A stretch of 19,005 nt of DNA from Caloranaerobacter sp050286925 (lineage in GTDB: Bacteria > Bacillota > Clostridia > Tissierellales > Thermohalobacteraceae): contig NZ_JBFWFX010000027.1 of assembly GCF_050286925.1 (NCBI RefSeq), positions 1 to 19,005 of the forward strand, written 5' to 3'. The translations under genes were made by a program, and so were the position numbers. A model generated the notes under the pieces. The model was not told the DNA's origin, made no database searches, and saw only the letters and a program-made list of their open reading frames with translations. Of this stretch, positions 6,351 to 13,151 are shown in pieces. Positions within the stretch are counted from its first letter, which is position 1; each line of letters begins with the position of its first letter.

Positions 6351-6911
6351 TTATAATTGCCTAAAGCAAGTTTTTATGTTACTTAAATCTTCTTTAACTT
6401 GAATAATTACTAAATCCTGTTGTATTGGAATTTTATGATCAGTAATAGCGATTATTATAGGAAACACTGGAAAGTATTTTTTATATTTGCCTGTTTTAAG
6501 AAGTTTTTTATATTTACTTATGTTTAACCCCTTATTTGAAATTTCAACCTCTACAAAAGCAATATAAGCCTTATTTTGGTATCTATAAGCTAATAGGCCA
6601 TCTGGCCTTATATCATCAATTATAACTTCATTATCAAAATATTCTATTTCAAAACCTAACTTATGTATTTCTCTATAAAAGTCAGTTAAAAGCAGCCTAT
6701 GTCTCAATTGCTTTGGCTTCTTAATGTAATACATATACTCCTGGTTAATGTAATATCTTTCCCTTTTAAGTTCTCTATGGCTTACTAAGGTCATTAATCT
6801 TCTCTGAGCTACCCTTAAAGAAGGATAAAACAATTCTGCTATTGTACTTGTAGTAGCAACTTTAAATTTTTTTATAAAATTTATAACCTCACGATCTCTT
6901 TTAGTAATCAA
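6351..6911 (-). CDS. Replication-relaxation family protein (winged helix plus nuclease-like fold)
   Basis: This 186-residue protein matches the Firmicutes replication-relaxation group (PF13814). Residues 1-60 form a winged helix (TKRDREVINFIKKFKVATTSTIAELFYPSLRVAQRRL). The C-terminal half carries IRPDGLLAYRYQNKAYIAFVEVEIS...KYKKLL, a D...ExE...K arrangement like PD-(D/E)xK nucleases. The start is TTG 6909-6911, chosen because AAAGGAGG inside the end of the FtsK-like gene lies 8 nt before it and no ATG fits. Only one base separates it from the previous stop codon, so it is translationally coupled to the DNA pump. In related elements these two genes are often adjacent. The protein is thought to act on plasmid DNA topology or nicking, but its mechanism is not established. 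Confidence 0.78.
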   Translation of the reverse strand: MITKRDREVINFIKKFKVATTSTIAELFYPSLRVAQRRLMTLVSHRELKRERYYINQEYMYYIKKPKQLRHRLLLTDFYREIHKLGFEIEYFDNEVIIDDIRPDGLLAYRYQNKAYIAFVEVEISNKGLNISKYKKLLKTGKYKKYFPVFPIIIAITDHKIPIQQDLVIIQVKEDLSNIKTCFRQL

Positions 6912-6912
6912 A

Positions 6913-8175
6913 TTATTTTCCTCCTTTGAAAACCTTTAAAAAATCAAAGTTTTCAACTTCTCCTACCTTTTGAGTTCGTCGAATTTTTGTTGCTTTACTT
7001 TTACTATCTTTACGATAATATGGTTTTACTAAATCCCTAGCCTGTTGTGGAGTTATATTCATAGCTTGTATTTCAACTTCTCCTTTGTATTTTAGTATTC
7101 CATGCCCTTTGCCTTTTAGCTCCTCTAATCCTTTACAATCAATTATTATGCGACTGTTTAATTCATTCATTGTCTTAAGCCCTAATACTACTGGTACATT
7201 AGCTTTTATTCGGCCATTGAGTATTTTTGAGTCAGGTCTTTGAGTTGATATGATTAAATGAATACCACAAGCTCTGGCCTTTGCTGCAAGAGTTTCAATT
7301 ATTGAAATGCTATCTTTTTCATTCTGCAAGTCAGCAAATTCATCTATTATGACAAGCTTATAATTTAGTTTATTCTTTCTGTACTTTCTGTTATATTCTT
7401 TTATGTCTACACAATTTTTCTCATAAAATAAGGTATATCTCCTATCTACCTCATCACTTAGTTTGTAAAGTATCTCTTCTGCTTCTTCTTTGGTCCTACT
7501 AAATGATTTTACTATCTTGCATTTACTAAATATTCCAAATTCTGCCCCTCTTTTTAAATCTATTAAATGAAGCTCCAAAACATTCGGATCCTTTGTCAAT
7601 ATTAAATTTGTTATAATGCCTCTTAATGTCGTACTTTTACCAGAGCCAGTTTCTCCAGCTATCAGCATATGTGGTTGGCCATCAGTTAAATCTACAGTCT
7701 CAATCTTACCTCCAAATGAGTAACCCACCGGAAATTCAACTATTGAATTAGTTTTAACTACTTCAAATTTATGTTTACTTAAAGATTTATTGTAAACTTC
7801 AATAATTAAAGTTTTGTGTTCATATCTAATCTTGATTTTTTTATCTAAATACTGCTCTATTGCAGTTTTGTTTTTTTCGAAGTCTTCTGTACTTAATCCA
7901 GCTGGTAAAGTGAATCTCAAATCATATCCATAAGGCGTTTTTTTCTTCCTTTTCAAAATAGGATAAACCTCTCCTTTGTATAATTTTAAATTTTCCCATA
8001 GTATCTTAAAACCTCTACTTTTATCCAATACATGATAGCCACAACTTGCAATACCTAATCCATATAGAAAATAGCCCCACACTGATAAATTAAACCAATT
8101 TAAACCTATAGAACCTGTAATTAAAGCCATTAATCCTATAGTAAATAGGTCAAGATTTTTTTTGCTTTGTTGCAT
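6913..8175 (-). CDS. FtsK/SpoIIIE-type DNA translocase (plasmid transfer coupling-like protein)
   Basis: A 420-residue protein with two N-terminal membrane segments (about 10-50), a linker domain (60-160) and a RecA-like motor domain. Walker A is GETGSGKST at about 174-182, Walker B is LVIIDEFADL at about 274-283, and the STQRPD sensor motif is at about 310. Its size and membrane start resemble TcpA/ConQ-type coupling proteins of Gram-positive conjugative elements rather than chromosomal FtsK (over 700 residues). No gamma domain is seen. The start ATG 8175 lies 7 nt after a perfect AAAGGAGGTG. It heads an operon with the replication-relaxation gene. It would pump DNA across the membrane in transfer or segregation. 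A GC-rich island lies immediately upstream. Confidence 0.88.
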   Translation of the reverse strand: MQQSKKNLDLFTIGLMALITGSIGLNWFNLSVWGYFLYGLGIASCGYHVLDKSRGFKILWENLKLYKGEVYPILKRKKKTPYGYDLRFTLPAGLSTEDFEKNKTAIEQYLDKKIKIRYEHKTLIIEVYNKSLSKHKFEVVKTNSIVEFPVGYSFGGKIETVDLTDGQPHMLIAGETGSGKSTTLRGIITNLILTKDPNVLELHLIDLKRGAEFGIFSKCKIVKSFSRTKEEAEEILYKLSDEVDRRYTLFYEKNCVDIKEYNRKYRKNKLNYKLVIIDEFADLQNEKDSISIIETLAAKARACGIHLIISTQRPDSKILNGRIKANVPVVLGLKTMNELNSRIIIDCKGLEELKGKGHGILKYKGEVEIQAMNITPQQARDLVKPYYRKDSKSKATKIRRTQKVGEVENFDFLKVFKGGK

Positions 8176-8208
8176 TTTATTGCACCTCCTTTGATTATTT
8201 TTTTAGTT

Positions 8209-8313
8209 GGGCATTGGCTGGCCTGGGCGCTGGTGGCTGCGTGCGGCAGCTGCGAGCGGCTGTGCGAGCGGTGCGGCGGCAGCGCCGGGCGGGGGGCGAG
8301 AGTGCTGCTGGGG
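8209..8313. other. GC-rich island in the leader of the FtsK-like gene
   Basis: Between about 8209 and 8313 the composition jumps from typical AT-rich DNA to very high GC. I count 66 G or C in the 80 bases 8221-8300. It is G-rich and CpG-rich, repeats TGCGAGCGG (starting at 8241 and 8253) and has short GC stems such as GCTGC-GTGCG-GCAGC. Both strands have open frames through it (for example plus 8167-8382), but these follow from base composition and have no ribosome site. It resembles foreign DNA or a very stable structured leader. Nothing else in the window is like it. Confidence 0.85.
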
Positions 8314-8431
8314 TATAGGAAGTTTTCGTACAAGTTAAAATGTTGTATTTTACCTATTCTTTTAGTCGTTCCGTTCGTATAGTTTTATGTATATCTCAAC
8401 GAATAACCCAGCGTATAGTAAATTTTATGTA
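8313..8431. repeat. Three imperfect GTATAG...TTTT(A/C)GTA-type direct repeats
   Basis: Related motifs lie at 8313-8330 (GTATAGGAAGTTTTCGTA), 8377-8391 (GTATAGTTTTATGTA) and 8413-8431 (GTATAGTAAATTTTATGTA). They sit between the GC-rich island and the terminator at 8500, upstream of the DNA pump operon. They could be binding sites for a plasmid protein or part of an origin. The rest of 8320-8716 holds no gene that I can support. Confidence 0.5.
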
Positions 8432-8493
8432 ACACTATAAAAAATATTGCATGTCCTAATTAAAAATATTAATTATTAAACTGTATTAAAGAC

Positions 8494-8519
8494 ATAAAAA
8501 AGAGGCTCTCCAGCCTCTT
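8494..8519 (-). terminator. Terminator of the partition operon
   Basis: AAGAGGCT (8500-8507) and AGCCTCTT (8512-8519) form an 8-bp stem with a 4-nt loop. On the minus strand it is followed by TTTTTTATG, and on the plus strand by AAATCTTTTTTT, so it may work both ways. It lies about 200 bp after the last partition gene. Confidence 0.8.
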
Positions 8520-8716
8520 AAATCTTTTTTTATAATTACACATTATAGGAAATTTAACTTGTTTCCTTTTTATATTGTAAATTTCAACATTTAAAAGCAT
8601 TTTGATAAGGGGAATTATATTAAAATTTTAGTCGTTTTCTTATAATGTTAAAAAAGATTTCTATTTCACATTATAATACGTTATAATAAACCTTAAAATT
8701 GCAATTTATCTGACTT

Positions 8717-8911
8717 TTATTCTTTGATATTTACTCCATATTTTTTCAATTCTTTAATATAAGCTTCGAAACTTTCTTGTTTACTGAAAGTTATTTTTTC
8801 AAATTCTTCTCCATCAATTTTATAAGTAATTTCCATCATCCAATTATCAATAGAAACACTTAATCCTTTAACTTTAGCCAATTCCTCTACATTCCATATT
8901 TTTATTAACAT
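8717..8911 (-). CDS. Small hypothetical protein, last gene of the partition operon
   Basis: The start is ATG 8911 (MLIKIWNVEELAK...), because AAAGGAGAG lies 9 nt before it and the previous gene stops one base upstream. A longer frame reaching back to 8962 overlaps that gene. The 64-residue product is an alternating beta/alpha polypeptide (WMMEITYKIDGEEFEKITFS, then a helix EAYIKELKKYG) with no recognised family. The tight coupling to the ribbon-helix-helix gene suggests a role in plasmid maintenance, but this is inference from position. Confidence 0.65.
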   Translation of the reverse strand: MLIKIWNVEELAKVKGLSVSIDNWMMEITYKIDGEEFEKITFSKQESFEAYIKELKKYGVNIKE

Positions 8912-8912
8912 C

Positions 8913-9167
8913 CTATTCTCTCCTTTTCTTGTGTTCGTAAAGTAAACAAATAGCTTCATCAACTATCTCATTGTAAGTTATATCCGGATTATCATAAATA
9001 AATACTTTAAGCTCCTGAAGTTTCTTTACTGTTGATGGTCTTAATGTATAACTTCTTTTAATGCTAAATTCTTCACTTCCTAAATTCTTAAATTCTTTAC
9101 TTCTTAAATTCTTATCTTTTTTAGAATTTCTATTTAAACCTTCTAAAATTCCTCTACTGCCACTCAT
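8913..9167 (-). CDS. Ribbon-helix-helix centromere-binding protein (ParG/ParB-like)
   Basis: An 84-residue protein. The C-terminal half (about 37-80: SIKRSYTLRPSTVKKLQELK, then NPDITYNEIVDEAICLLYEH) is a ribbon-helix-helix DNA-binding domain. The basic, Ser/Gly/Asn-rich N-terminus is the kind of flexible tail that stimulates ParA ATPase in ParG or omega proteins. Part of the tail is an eight-residue repeat, KNLRSKEF then KNLGSEEF, encoded by an 8-bp DNA repeat array (9066-9121). It starts behind GAGGTG (7 nt spacing) and overlaps the end of parA by 14 nt, the standard order for type Ib partition operons. It probably binds the octamer arrays and may repress its own operon. The role rests on the fold and gene order. 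Confidence 0.78.
   Translation of the reverse strand: MSGSRGILEGLNRNSKKDKNLRSKEFKNLGSEEFSIKRSYTLRPSTVKKLQELKVFIYDNPDITYNEIVDEAICLLYEHKKRRE
9066..9121. repeat. Octamer repeat array inside the ribbon-helix-helix gene
   Basis: Seven 8-bp units lie head to tail in one register. AAATTCTT is exact at 9066, 9082, 9090 and 9106, with CACTTCCT, TACTTCTT and ATCTTTTT between and after them. Because 24 bp is three units, it encodes an eight-residue protein repeat. The consensus is the same as in the array upstream of parA. Confidence 0.85.
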
Positions 9168-9933
9168 ATGCTAACACCTCTTCCGCAAAGTTCATATAAT
9201 CAATATATCCATTGCATGTTTTATTATAATAGATTATAGGTATTCTATTGTCTTGGGCATATTCTATTTGACTGTTTACTCTAATCACCGAATCAAACAC
9301 TTTATCTCCAAAAGTTTTAATTAAATCACTCTTAATGCTTTTTGCTATATTTTTTCTTTTATCAAACATTGTAATTAAAACTCCCATTATTTCAAGTTGT
9401 GGTTTTAAATTATCTTGTATTAAAGTGATTGTGTTAAGTAAATGTTTAATTCCTTTTATGCTAAAAAATGAAGTTGCTACTGGTATTATTATACCATCAG
9501 AGGCTACCAAAGAATTAATGCTAAGCAACCCTAATGATGGAGGACAATCAATTAAAATAAAATCATAATCTTTTCTAATTTGCTCTAAAACTCGACTTAA
9601 TATAGTTTCTCTACTTATTGCATTACTTAATGTAATCTCTGCATTACTTAACGTAATATCTGAAGGTAATACATGAAGTCTTTCATAAGAAGTTTCCTGT
9701 ATAACTTCTAAAATTCTTTCCTTCTTAACTTTTTTCTCTGTTAATAGGTCGTAAATAGTTATTTCTAATTCTTCATCATCTATGCCAACACTTACTGTTG
9801 TATTGGCTTGAGGATCCATGTCTACCAATAAAACTTTTTTCCCTTTTTCAGCTAGTGCAGCTCCAAGATTAACTGTAGTTGTACTTTTCCCTATTCCGCC
9901 TTTCTGATTAAAAATACTAATAATTCTACACAT
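9154..9933 (-). CDS. parA: ParA/Soj-type partition ATPase
   Basis: A 259-residue P-loop ATPase of the ParA/MinD superfamily. The deviant Walker A box KGGIGKSTT is at 11-19 (signature Lys11, P-loop Lys16), the A' motif LLVDMDPQANT at 35-45, and the Walker B-like ILIDCPPSLG near 125. There is no N-terminal HTH extension, so it is the short ParA type, which leaves DNA binding and autoregulation to its small partner. It forms ATP-dependent dimers on the nucleoid and moves plasmid copies apart. The start follows AAAGGGGG by 9 nt. Upstream lies an 8-bp repeat array that looks like the centromere, and downstream the overlapping ribbon-helix-helix gene. Confidence 0.95.
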   Translation of the reverse strand: MCRIISIFNQKGGIGKSTTTVNLGAALAEKGKKVLLVDMDPQANTTVSVGIDDEELEITIYDLLTEKKVKKERILEVIQETSYERLHVLPSDITLSNAEITLSNAISRETILSRVLEQIRKDYDFILIDCPPSLGLLSINSLVASDGIIIPVATSFFSIKGIKHLLNTITLIQDNLKPQLEIMGVLITMFDKRKNIAKSIKSDLIKTFGDKVFDSVIRVNSQIEYAQDNRIPIIYYNKTCNGYIDYMNFAEEVLAYEWQ

Positions 9934-9952
9934 AACCCTATTCCCCCTTTTT

Positions 9953-10040
9953 TTATTTCTAAATTCTTGACTTCTTAAATTCTTTAATTCCTAAATTCTT
10001 AAATTCTTAAATTTTTTACTTCTTAAATTCTTACATTCCT
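9953..10040. repeat. Octamer repeat array upstream of parA, candidate centromere (parS/parC)
   Basis: About eleven 8-bp units run without gaps in a single register. AAATTCTT is exact at 9961, 9977, 9993, 10001 and 10025; the others are variants (GACTTCTT, TAATTCCT, AAATTTTT, TACTTCTT, ACATTCCT). It fills the gap between the upstream ribbon-helix-helix gene and parA, overlapping the last codons of the former. Gap-free short repeats near parA are typical binding arrays for ribbon-helix-helix partners such as omega of pSM19035 (which uses 7-bp units). Confidence 0.85.
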
Positions 10041-10309
10041 TCCTTTTCTATTACCTTATTAATTAATTCTCTCACAACTTCTTCTACTTCTTTATTTTCT
10101 TTTATCGCTTTTTCTGCTAACTTGAAATATTTATCTTCTATTGCAGCTGTCAATATTTCTCGTACTAATTCATTAACTTGTCTTCCTTCTATCATTGTTT
10201 TTAGTTTTAAAGCCTTTTCTATTACTGGAGTCAATATAAAAGTCTTTCTTACAATTTCACCTTCTTCCCACTTTTGAGGCCTACCTCTTAATTCTTTTTT
10301 ATCGCTCAT
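10031..10309 (-). CDS. Second ribbon-helix-helix (CopG-like) plasmid protein
   Basis: The start is ATG 10309 (MSDKKELRGRPQKW...), because AGGAGGTGA precedes it; codons further upstream lie in that site. The 92-residue product has a short basic arm, then VRKTFILTPVIEKALKLKTMIEGRQVNELVREILTAAI, a beta strand followed by two helices as in CopG/Arc proteins. A helical acidic tail (KENKEVEEVVRELINKVIEK) follows. It is first in the operon with parA. It may repress the operon, control copy number or bind the adjacent octamers. Two such proteins in one partition operon is less usual than one. Confidence 0.75.
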   Translation of the reverse strand: MSDKKELRGRPQKWEEGEIVRKTFILTPVIEKALKLKTMIEGRQVNELVREILTAAIEDKYFKLAEKAIKENKEVEEVVRELINKVIEKEGM

Positions 10310-10345
10310 TAAGCAATCACCTCCTGGTATTTTCATTATATTTAT

Positions 10346-10374
10346 ATAATATCTTACTTATGTTTATTTGTAAA
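10346..10374 (-). promoter_or_regulatory. Promoter of the partition operon
   Basis: On the minus strand TTTACA (10374-10369), a 17-bp spacer and TATTAT (10351-10346) form a good promoter about 40 bp before the first start codon. TTTAT/ATAAA-rich repeats around it could be regulator sites. Confidence 0.7.
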
Positions 10375-10379
10375 CTTTT

Positions 10380-11040
10380 ATTTTTAATTTTTTTATGTTT
10401 ATCTTTATTCGAATGAAATCCAATTCATTATTAGAAGATACAATTTTAAAATGCATTTAGAGGCTCTCATTTGCGTTTTAAGGGCCATTTCTATATTTAA
10501 TATACCTATATAAACTATTAAGTGTAAAAAAATTAAAATCTGACCGTTTTATGAGGCCGTTATGTATAAAATGCTTTTATTTTTATCTTTTTTGATTCTT
10601 TATAATTGTTTTTTCTTCAAATCGTTCCAAAAAATATAAAAGTGCAATTTGCACCCCTTCGTTATAATATAAGGGTGCATTTTTGCACCCCTTCGTTCCA
10701 ATTTCGTTCCAATTGTATTGCTTGGCATTACACATCTCTAACCTTTAATATGCCTATTCGTGTTTGTTTTGTTAATTTAAAGATTTCTAAATTTGGAACG
10801 TTTATATTTTAAAGTGTTAGCATTTGTTATCATTTGTTATAAAAAAACAACACAAACACAAATAAACAAAAATTAATTATATCGTTAAAAGTTTTACCGT
10901 TACAAATGGTAATTTATCATATTTCAATTCTTTATACTCCAGTTTATAACTTATATGTAGCTTGCACTGTATTTAACGTTTTTTAGTTTTAAATAACGAT
11001 ATAATAATATTCCCCCTTTTACTTCATTTAGGGAATTTTC
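10380..11040. other. Non-coding, AT-rich region with short repeats
   Basis: No gene is supported here; the plus-strand frame 10606-10812 has no ribosome site or coding character. The region contains CGTTCCAA at 10623, 10694 and 10705 and its inverse at 10793-10800, and a tandem CATTTGTTAT pair (10821-10840). A 16-bp direct repeat with complementary segments is listed separately. Repeats plus AT-rich DNA next to the partition operon suggest the replication origin region. Confidence 0.5.
10648..10697. promoter_or_regulatory. Three-segment switch-like hairpin element
   Basis: TTTGCACCCCTTCGTT occurs identically at 10648-10663 and 10682-10697. Between the copies lies AAGGGTGCA (10671-10679), which can pair with either one. 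Two hairpins are therefore mutually exclusive, as in attenuators. On the minus strand a further stem GTGCAA-A-TTGCAC (10654-10642) is followed by TTTTATATTTTTT. A leader or counter-transcript of the partition or replication functions is possible; no coding gene follows closely on either strand. Confidence 0.55.
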
Positions 11041-11045
11041 TTTAA

Positions 11046-11107
11046 GCGAAGGTGGGCGTGCGGTTTCGCAGCTCAAGGTTGTAAAAAATTAACCCCCCCT
11101 ACCCCCT
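11046..11107 (+). repeat. C-rich element, copy A
   Basis: A GC-rich island in AT-rich DNA. It contains GGTGGGCGTGCGGTTTCGCA with a TGCG-GTTT-CGCA hairpin, then AAGGTTGTAAAAAATTAA, then CCCCCCCTACCCCC. Its order of motifs is repeated at 11478-11540. The unusual base composition and duplication suggest a single-strand-acting site such as a nick site, transfer origin or lagging-strand origin. Confidence 0.55.
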
Positions 11108-11477
11108 GTAACAACATTAAACTGGATTTTAAAAACAATTTCCTATATGGAAAACTATATAGATTGTTTATATAGAAAAGAATTAATAGAATAGCCTCTT
11201 ATTAGTAAATCCATTTTAATTTCTCATAAAATCAGTTCTTTAAAATAAATCCATTTCTTTTTATCTAATTCATTTTATCTTTTATTCTTCTATTAATCCA
11301 TAACATCCAACTATTAAAAATCTATTTGATACTACCAGAAGTAGTTGCAAAGATATAGACTAATCTTCTTACCCATTATAGAAATATATTTAATCTTCCA
11401 GCTAGAAATATTTAATGATTAAATAAGACATCATATTCCAATTTACCCCATTTATGAAATAAAACGAATTTTATGTG

Positions 11478-11540
11478 AAAAAGACTGCCCGCACGGTTTC
11501 CAATGAAAAGTTGTAGAAATTTCACCCCCCTAGGGGTTAT
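11478..11540 (+). repeat. C-rich element, copy B
   Basis: An imperfect second copy of the element at 11046. It has a GC-rich start (GCCCGCACGGTTTCC), AAAAGTTGTAGAAATTTCA, then CCCCCCTAGGGG, whose CCCCTAGGGG is a perfect palindrome. The two copies lie in the same direction about 430 bp apart. The DNA between them (11108-11477) shows no gene. Confidence 0.55.
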
Positions 11541-11557
11541 TTCAAAATTACATGCTT

Positions 11558-11981
11558 TTATTTTTTAAAACGAGTCTCTATAATTCCATTGTTTATAAGA
11601 TTATATTCTATAAAATCTATTGCTATCTTCTCTAGTTCTTTATATCTCCTATGACTTAACCTATATTCTTTTTTATAACTGCTATAGTCTTACCGTTGAG
11701 TCTTTCCTTCACAATGAGTAACGCTAGAAGTAGTTCTAAATCTGAGCTAGGATAAAATATAAATGTATCAATAAACCTAATTATTCCTTGTATCTTTCTA
11801 AGTCTTTCTACATATTCCTCTTTCTTCTCTTTTATAACCTCTATACTGGAGATTTTATATAATTCTCACATCTTATATAAGTTGTATCAACAGCTTTATT
11901 CTCTGTTAGCCCATTAATAAGTTCTATATATTTATACTTTAAATCTTTTAACTCTCTATAGTAATCATAAAAAGTCTGCAA
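11558..11981 (-). pseudogene. Decayed gene for a helical, possibly regulatory protein (two frameshifts)
   Basis: Starting at a TTG (11981) behind AGAGGTGG, the first frame reads TFYDYYRELKDLKYKYIELI and on for about 47 codons. The frame changes near 11846-11853, and the next frame reads SSIEVIKEKKEEYVERLRKI, then DLELLLALLIVKERLNGKTI. It changes again near 11657-11672 to YRLSHRRYKELEKIAIDFIE and stops at 11558-11560. The three pieces follow each other without gaps and share a Lys/Glu/Leu-rich helical character, so they were one gene of about 140 codons. The LSHRRYKELEKIAIDF end recalls the sigma-4-like HTH of phage late-gene activators (ArpU/RinA type), but this is tentative. A 58-residue membrane protein gene lies just upstream on the same strand. 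Confidence 0.6.
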
Positions 11982-12040
11982 TAAACCACCTCTTCTCAAT
12001 AATTGTAAAGTGAAACCTTGTGTTTCTAAATTTGATGATA

Positions 12041-12217
12041 TTAACGTCTATTTTTATATATTCCTCCTTCTATTTCAAGTTTTAAGTATTTAGTGTCTAT
12101 CTTAATCTTCAGCCCAAATAAAATTATGCATAATACACTAGTTGCTATTCCTAAAATTAAATATAACAATGCATATGATATAAAATTTAAAACATTGATA
12201 ATGGTTTTTAGCATCAT
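12041..12217 (-). CDS. Small membrane protein (58 residues)
   Basis: ATG 12217 follows GAAAGGATG at about 6 nt. The 58-residue product is MMLKTIINVL, then a hydrophobic stretch of about 25 residues (NFISYALLYLILGIATSVLCIILFG, positions 11-35), then a charged tail (LKIKIDTKYLKLEIEGGIYKNRR). It therefore has one membrane span with a cytoplasmic basic tail. No family is recognised. It lies about 60 bp before the decayed gene on the same strand, and the pair may be a remnant of a prophage or mobile element. It could be a small toxin-like or holin-like peptide, but nothing proves this. Confidence 0.5.
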   Translation of the reverse strand: MMLKTIINVLNFISYALLYLILGIATSVLCIILFGLKIKIDTKYLKLEIEGGIYKNRR

Positions 12218-12305
12218 TTAACATCCTTTCTCAAAATTTTATGTAGATCTATCCAATATTGCGATTGCGGTTTTTTTAGAAATCCTATACTCACTTTTAA
12301 AAACA

Positions 12306-12355
12306 AAAAATGCAGATTTTTGCTAAATCAAAATTTTAGCAAGTTCTGCATTTTT
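12306..12355. terminator. Bidirectional terminator-like inverted repeat
   Basis: AAAAATGCAGA (12306-12316) pairs with TCTGCATTTTT (12345-12355), and inside it TTGCTAAA (12320-12327) pairs with TTTAGCAA (12335-12342). A runs and T runs at the two ends let it work in both directions. It isolates the small membrane gene from the region to its right. Confidence 0.65.
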
Positions 12356-13151
12356 AACAATCCTCTTATTTTTAAAAATCCGCCATAGATAAATATCTAA
12401 TGGCATATTTCTTATAAGCAAAAATGTTGTTTGTTGATTTATATTTTTTATTATATCAAATCTTGATTGCTGCTAAGTTTTTATTTTTGCAGTAAATTCA
12501 TTTTTTAATTTATGAACGAACTGCATTGATTTTATATAATCCTTTATTAAAAATACATTTTTAAACGCTCATATTTGAATTTTAAGGCTTGTTTTTTTGT
12601 TAGGTAATAATTTTAAAATGGCTTGTCCATAAAAAACGCTTATATGGGCTTTTAAAACGTTCTATTATTGTTTTTTGTTCTGAACTGATGAGTATTTTTT
12701 TACTATGTTAAATACTGTCCCTACTGCTAATTCAACATATTATAATTATATCATATGATATGTTGCACTGAAAAACACTAAATAAAAAAGATGATTTTTA
12801 AAATCATCTTTTATACAAGTTATATCAATGTTTTAAGGTTTTAGGTGACTGCAACACAATATAAATTTTGTTGCACTGAGTAAAAAAATAAAAAAGCTTT
12901 AAAAAAATAAATATCTTTTTATATGCTTTAAAAATGATTTTATGGTACTCTTTTTTATATCTTATCATATATTGCAATATACCATAAAAAAGTAGTATAT
13001 TAAATTTCTTTCGTTTATAAAAACTCCTGCTTAAATATTACACTCTTTATATCTAGAATGTTGATCAAAATCAACATCTTTTAAGATTCCTTTTTTAAAA
13101 TTATTATTATAAAGGCTACTTTTTATTAGAAATCAAAATATCCACATTAGC
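12356..13151. other. Non-coding region with several inverted repeats
   Basis: I see no supportable gene. Structure includes CAACATAT (12733-12740) with ATATGTTG (12758-12765), a terminator-like AAAGATGATTTT/AAATCATCTTT stem (about 12784-12812), GTTGCACTGA twice (12762 and 12870), a TGCAACACAA/TTTTGTTGCA stem (12850-12875) and ATGTTGAT/ATCAACAT (13058-13077). A short minus-strand frame near 12660-12740 (ELAVGTVFNIVKKYSS) may be the remains of a gene. The stems nearest 13.1 kb could end the RiPP operon transcript. Confidence 0.5.

Noticed and set aside
8136..8382. Open frames on both strands through the GC-rich island (plus 8167-8382, minus 8136-8333)
   Set aside because: GC-rich DNA lacks stop codons by chance. 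Neither frame has a ribosome site, and both overlap the start of the DNA pump gene or its leader.
10457..10468. AGAGGCTCTC shared between 10459-10468 and the terminator at 8501-8510
   Set aside because: A 10-base match of half a hairpin, without its partner arm, is probably chance.
10606..10812. Plus-strand open frame in the non-coding region
   Set aside because: There is no ribosome binding site and the composition is odd. It runs through the switch-like repeats, which explain the sequence better.
12660..12740. Short minus-strand frame ELAVGTVFNIVKKYSS as a gene relic
   Set aside because: Only about 24 codons between stops, with no start or ribosome site. It is too short to assign.
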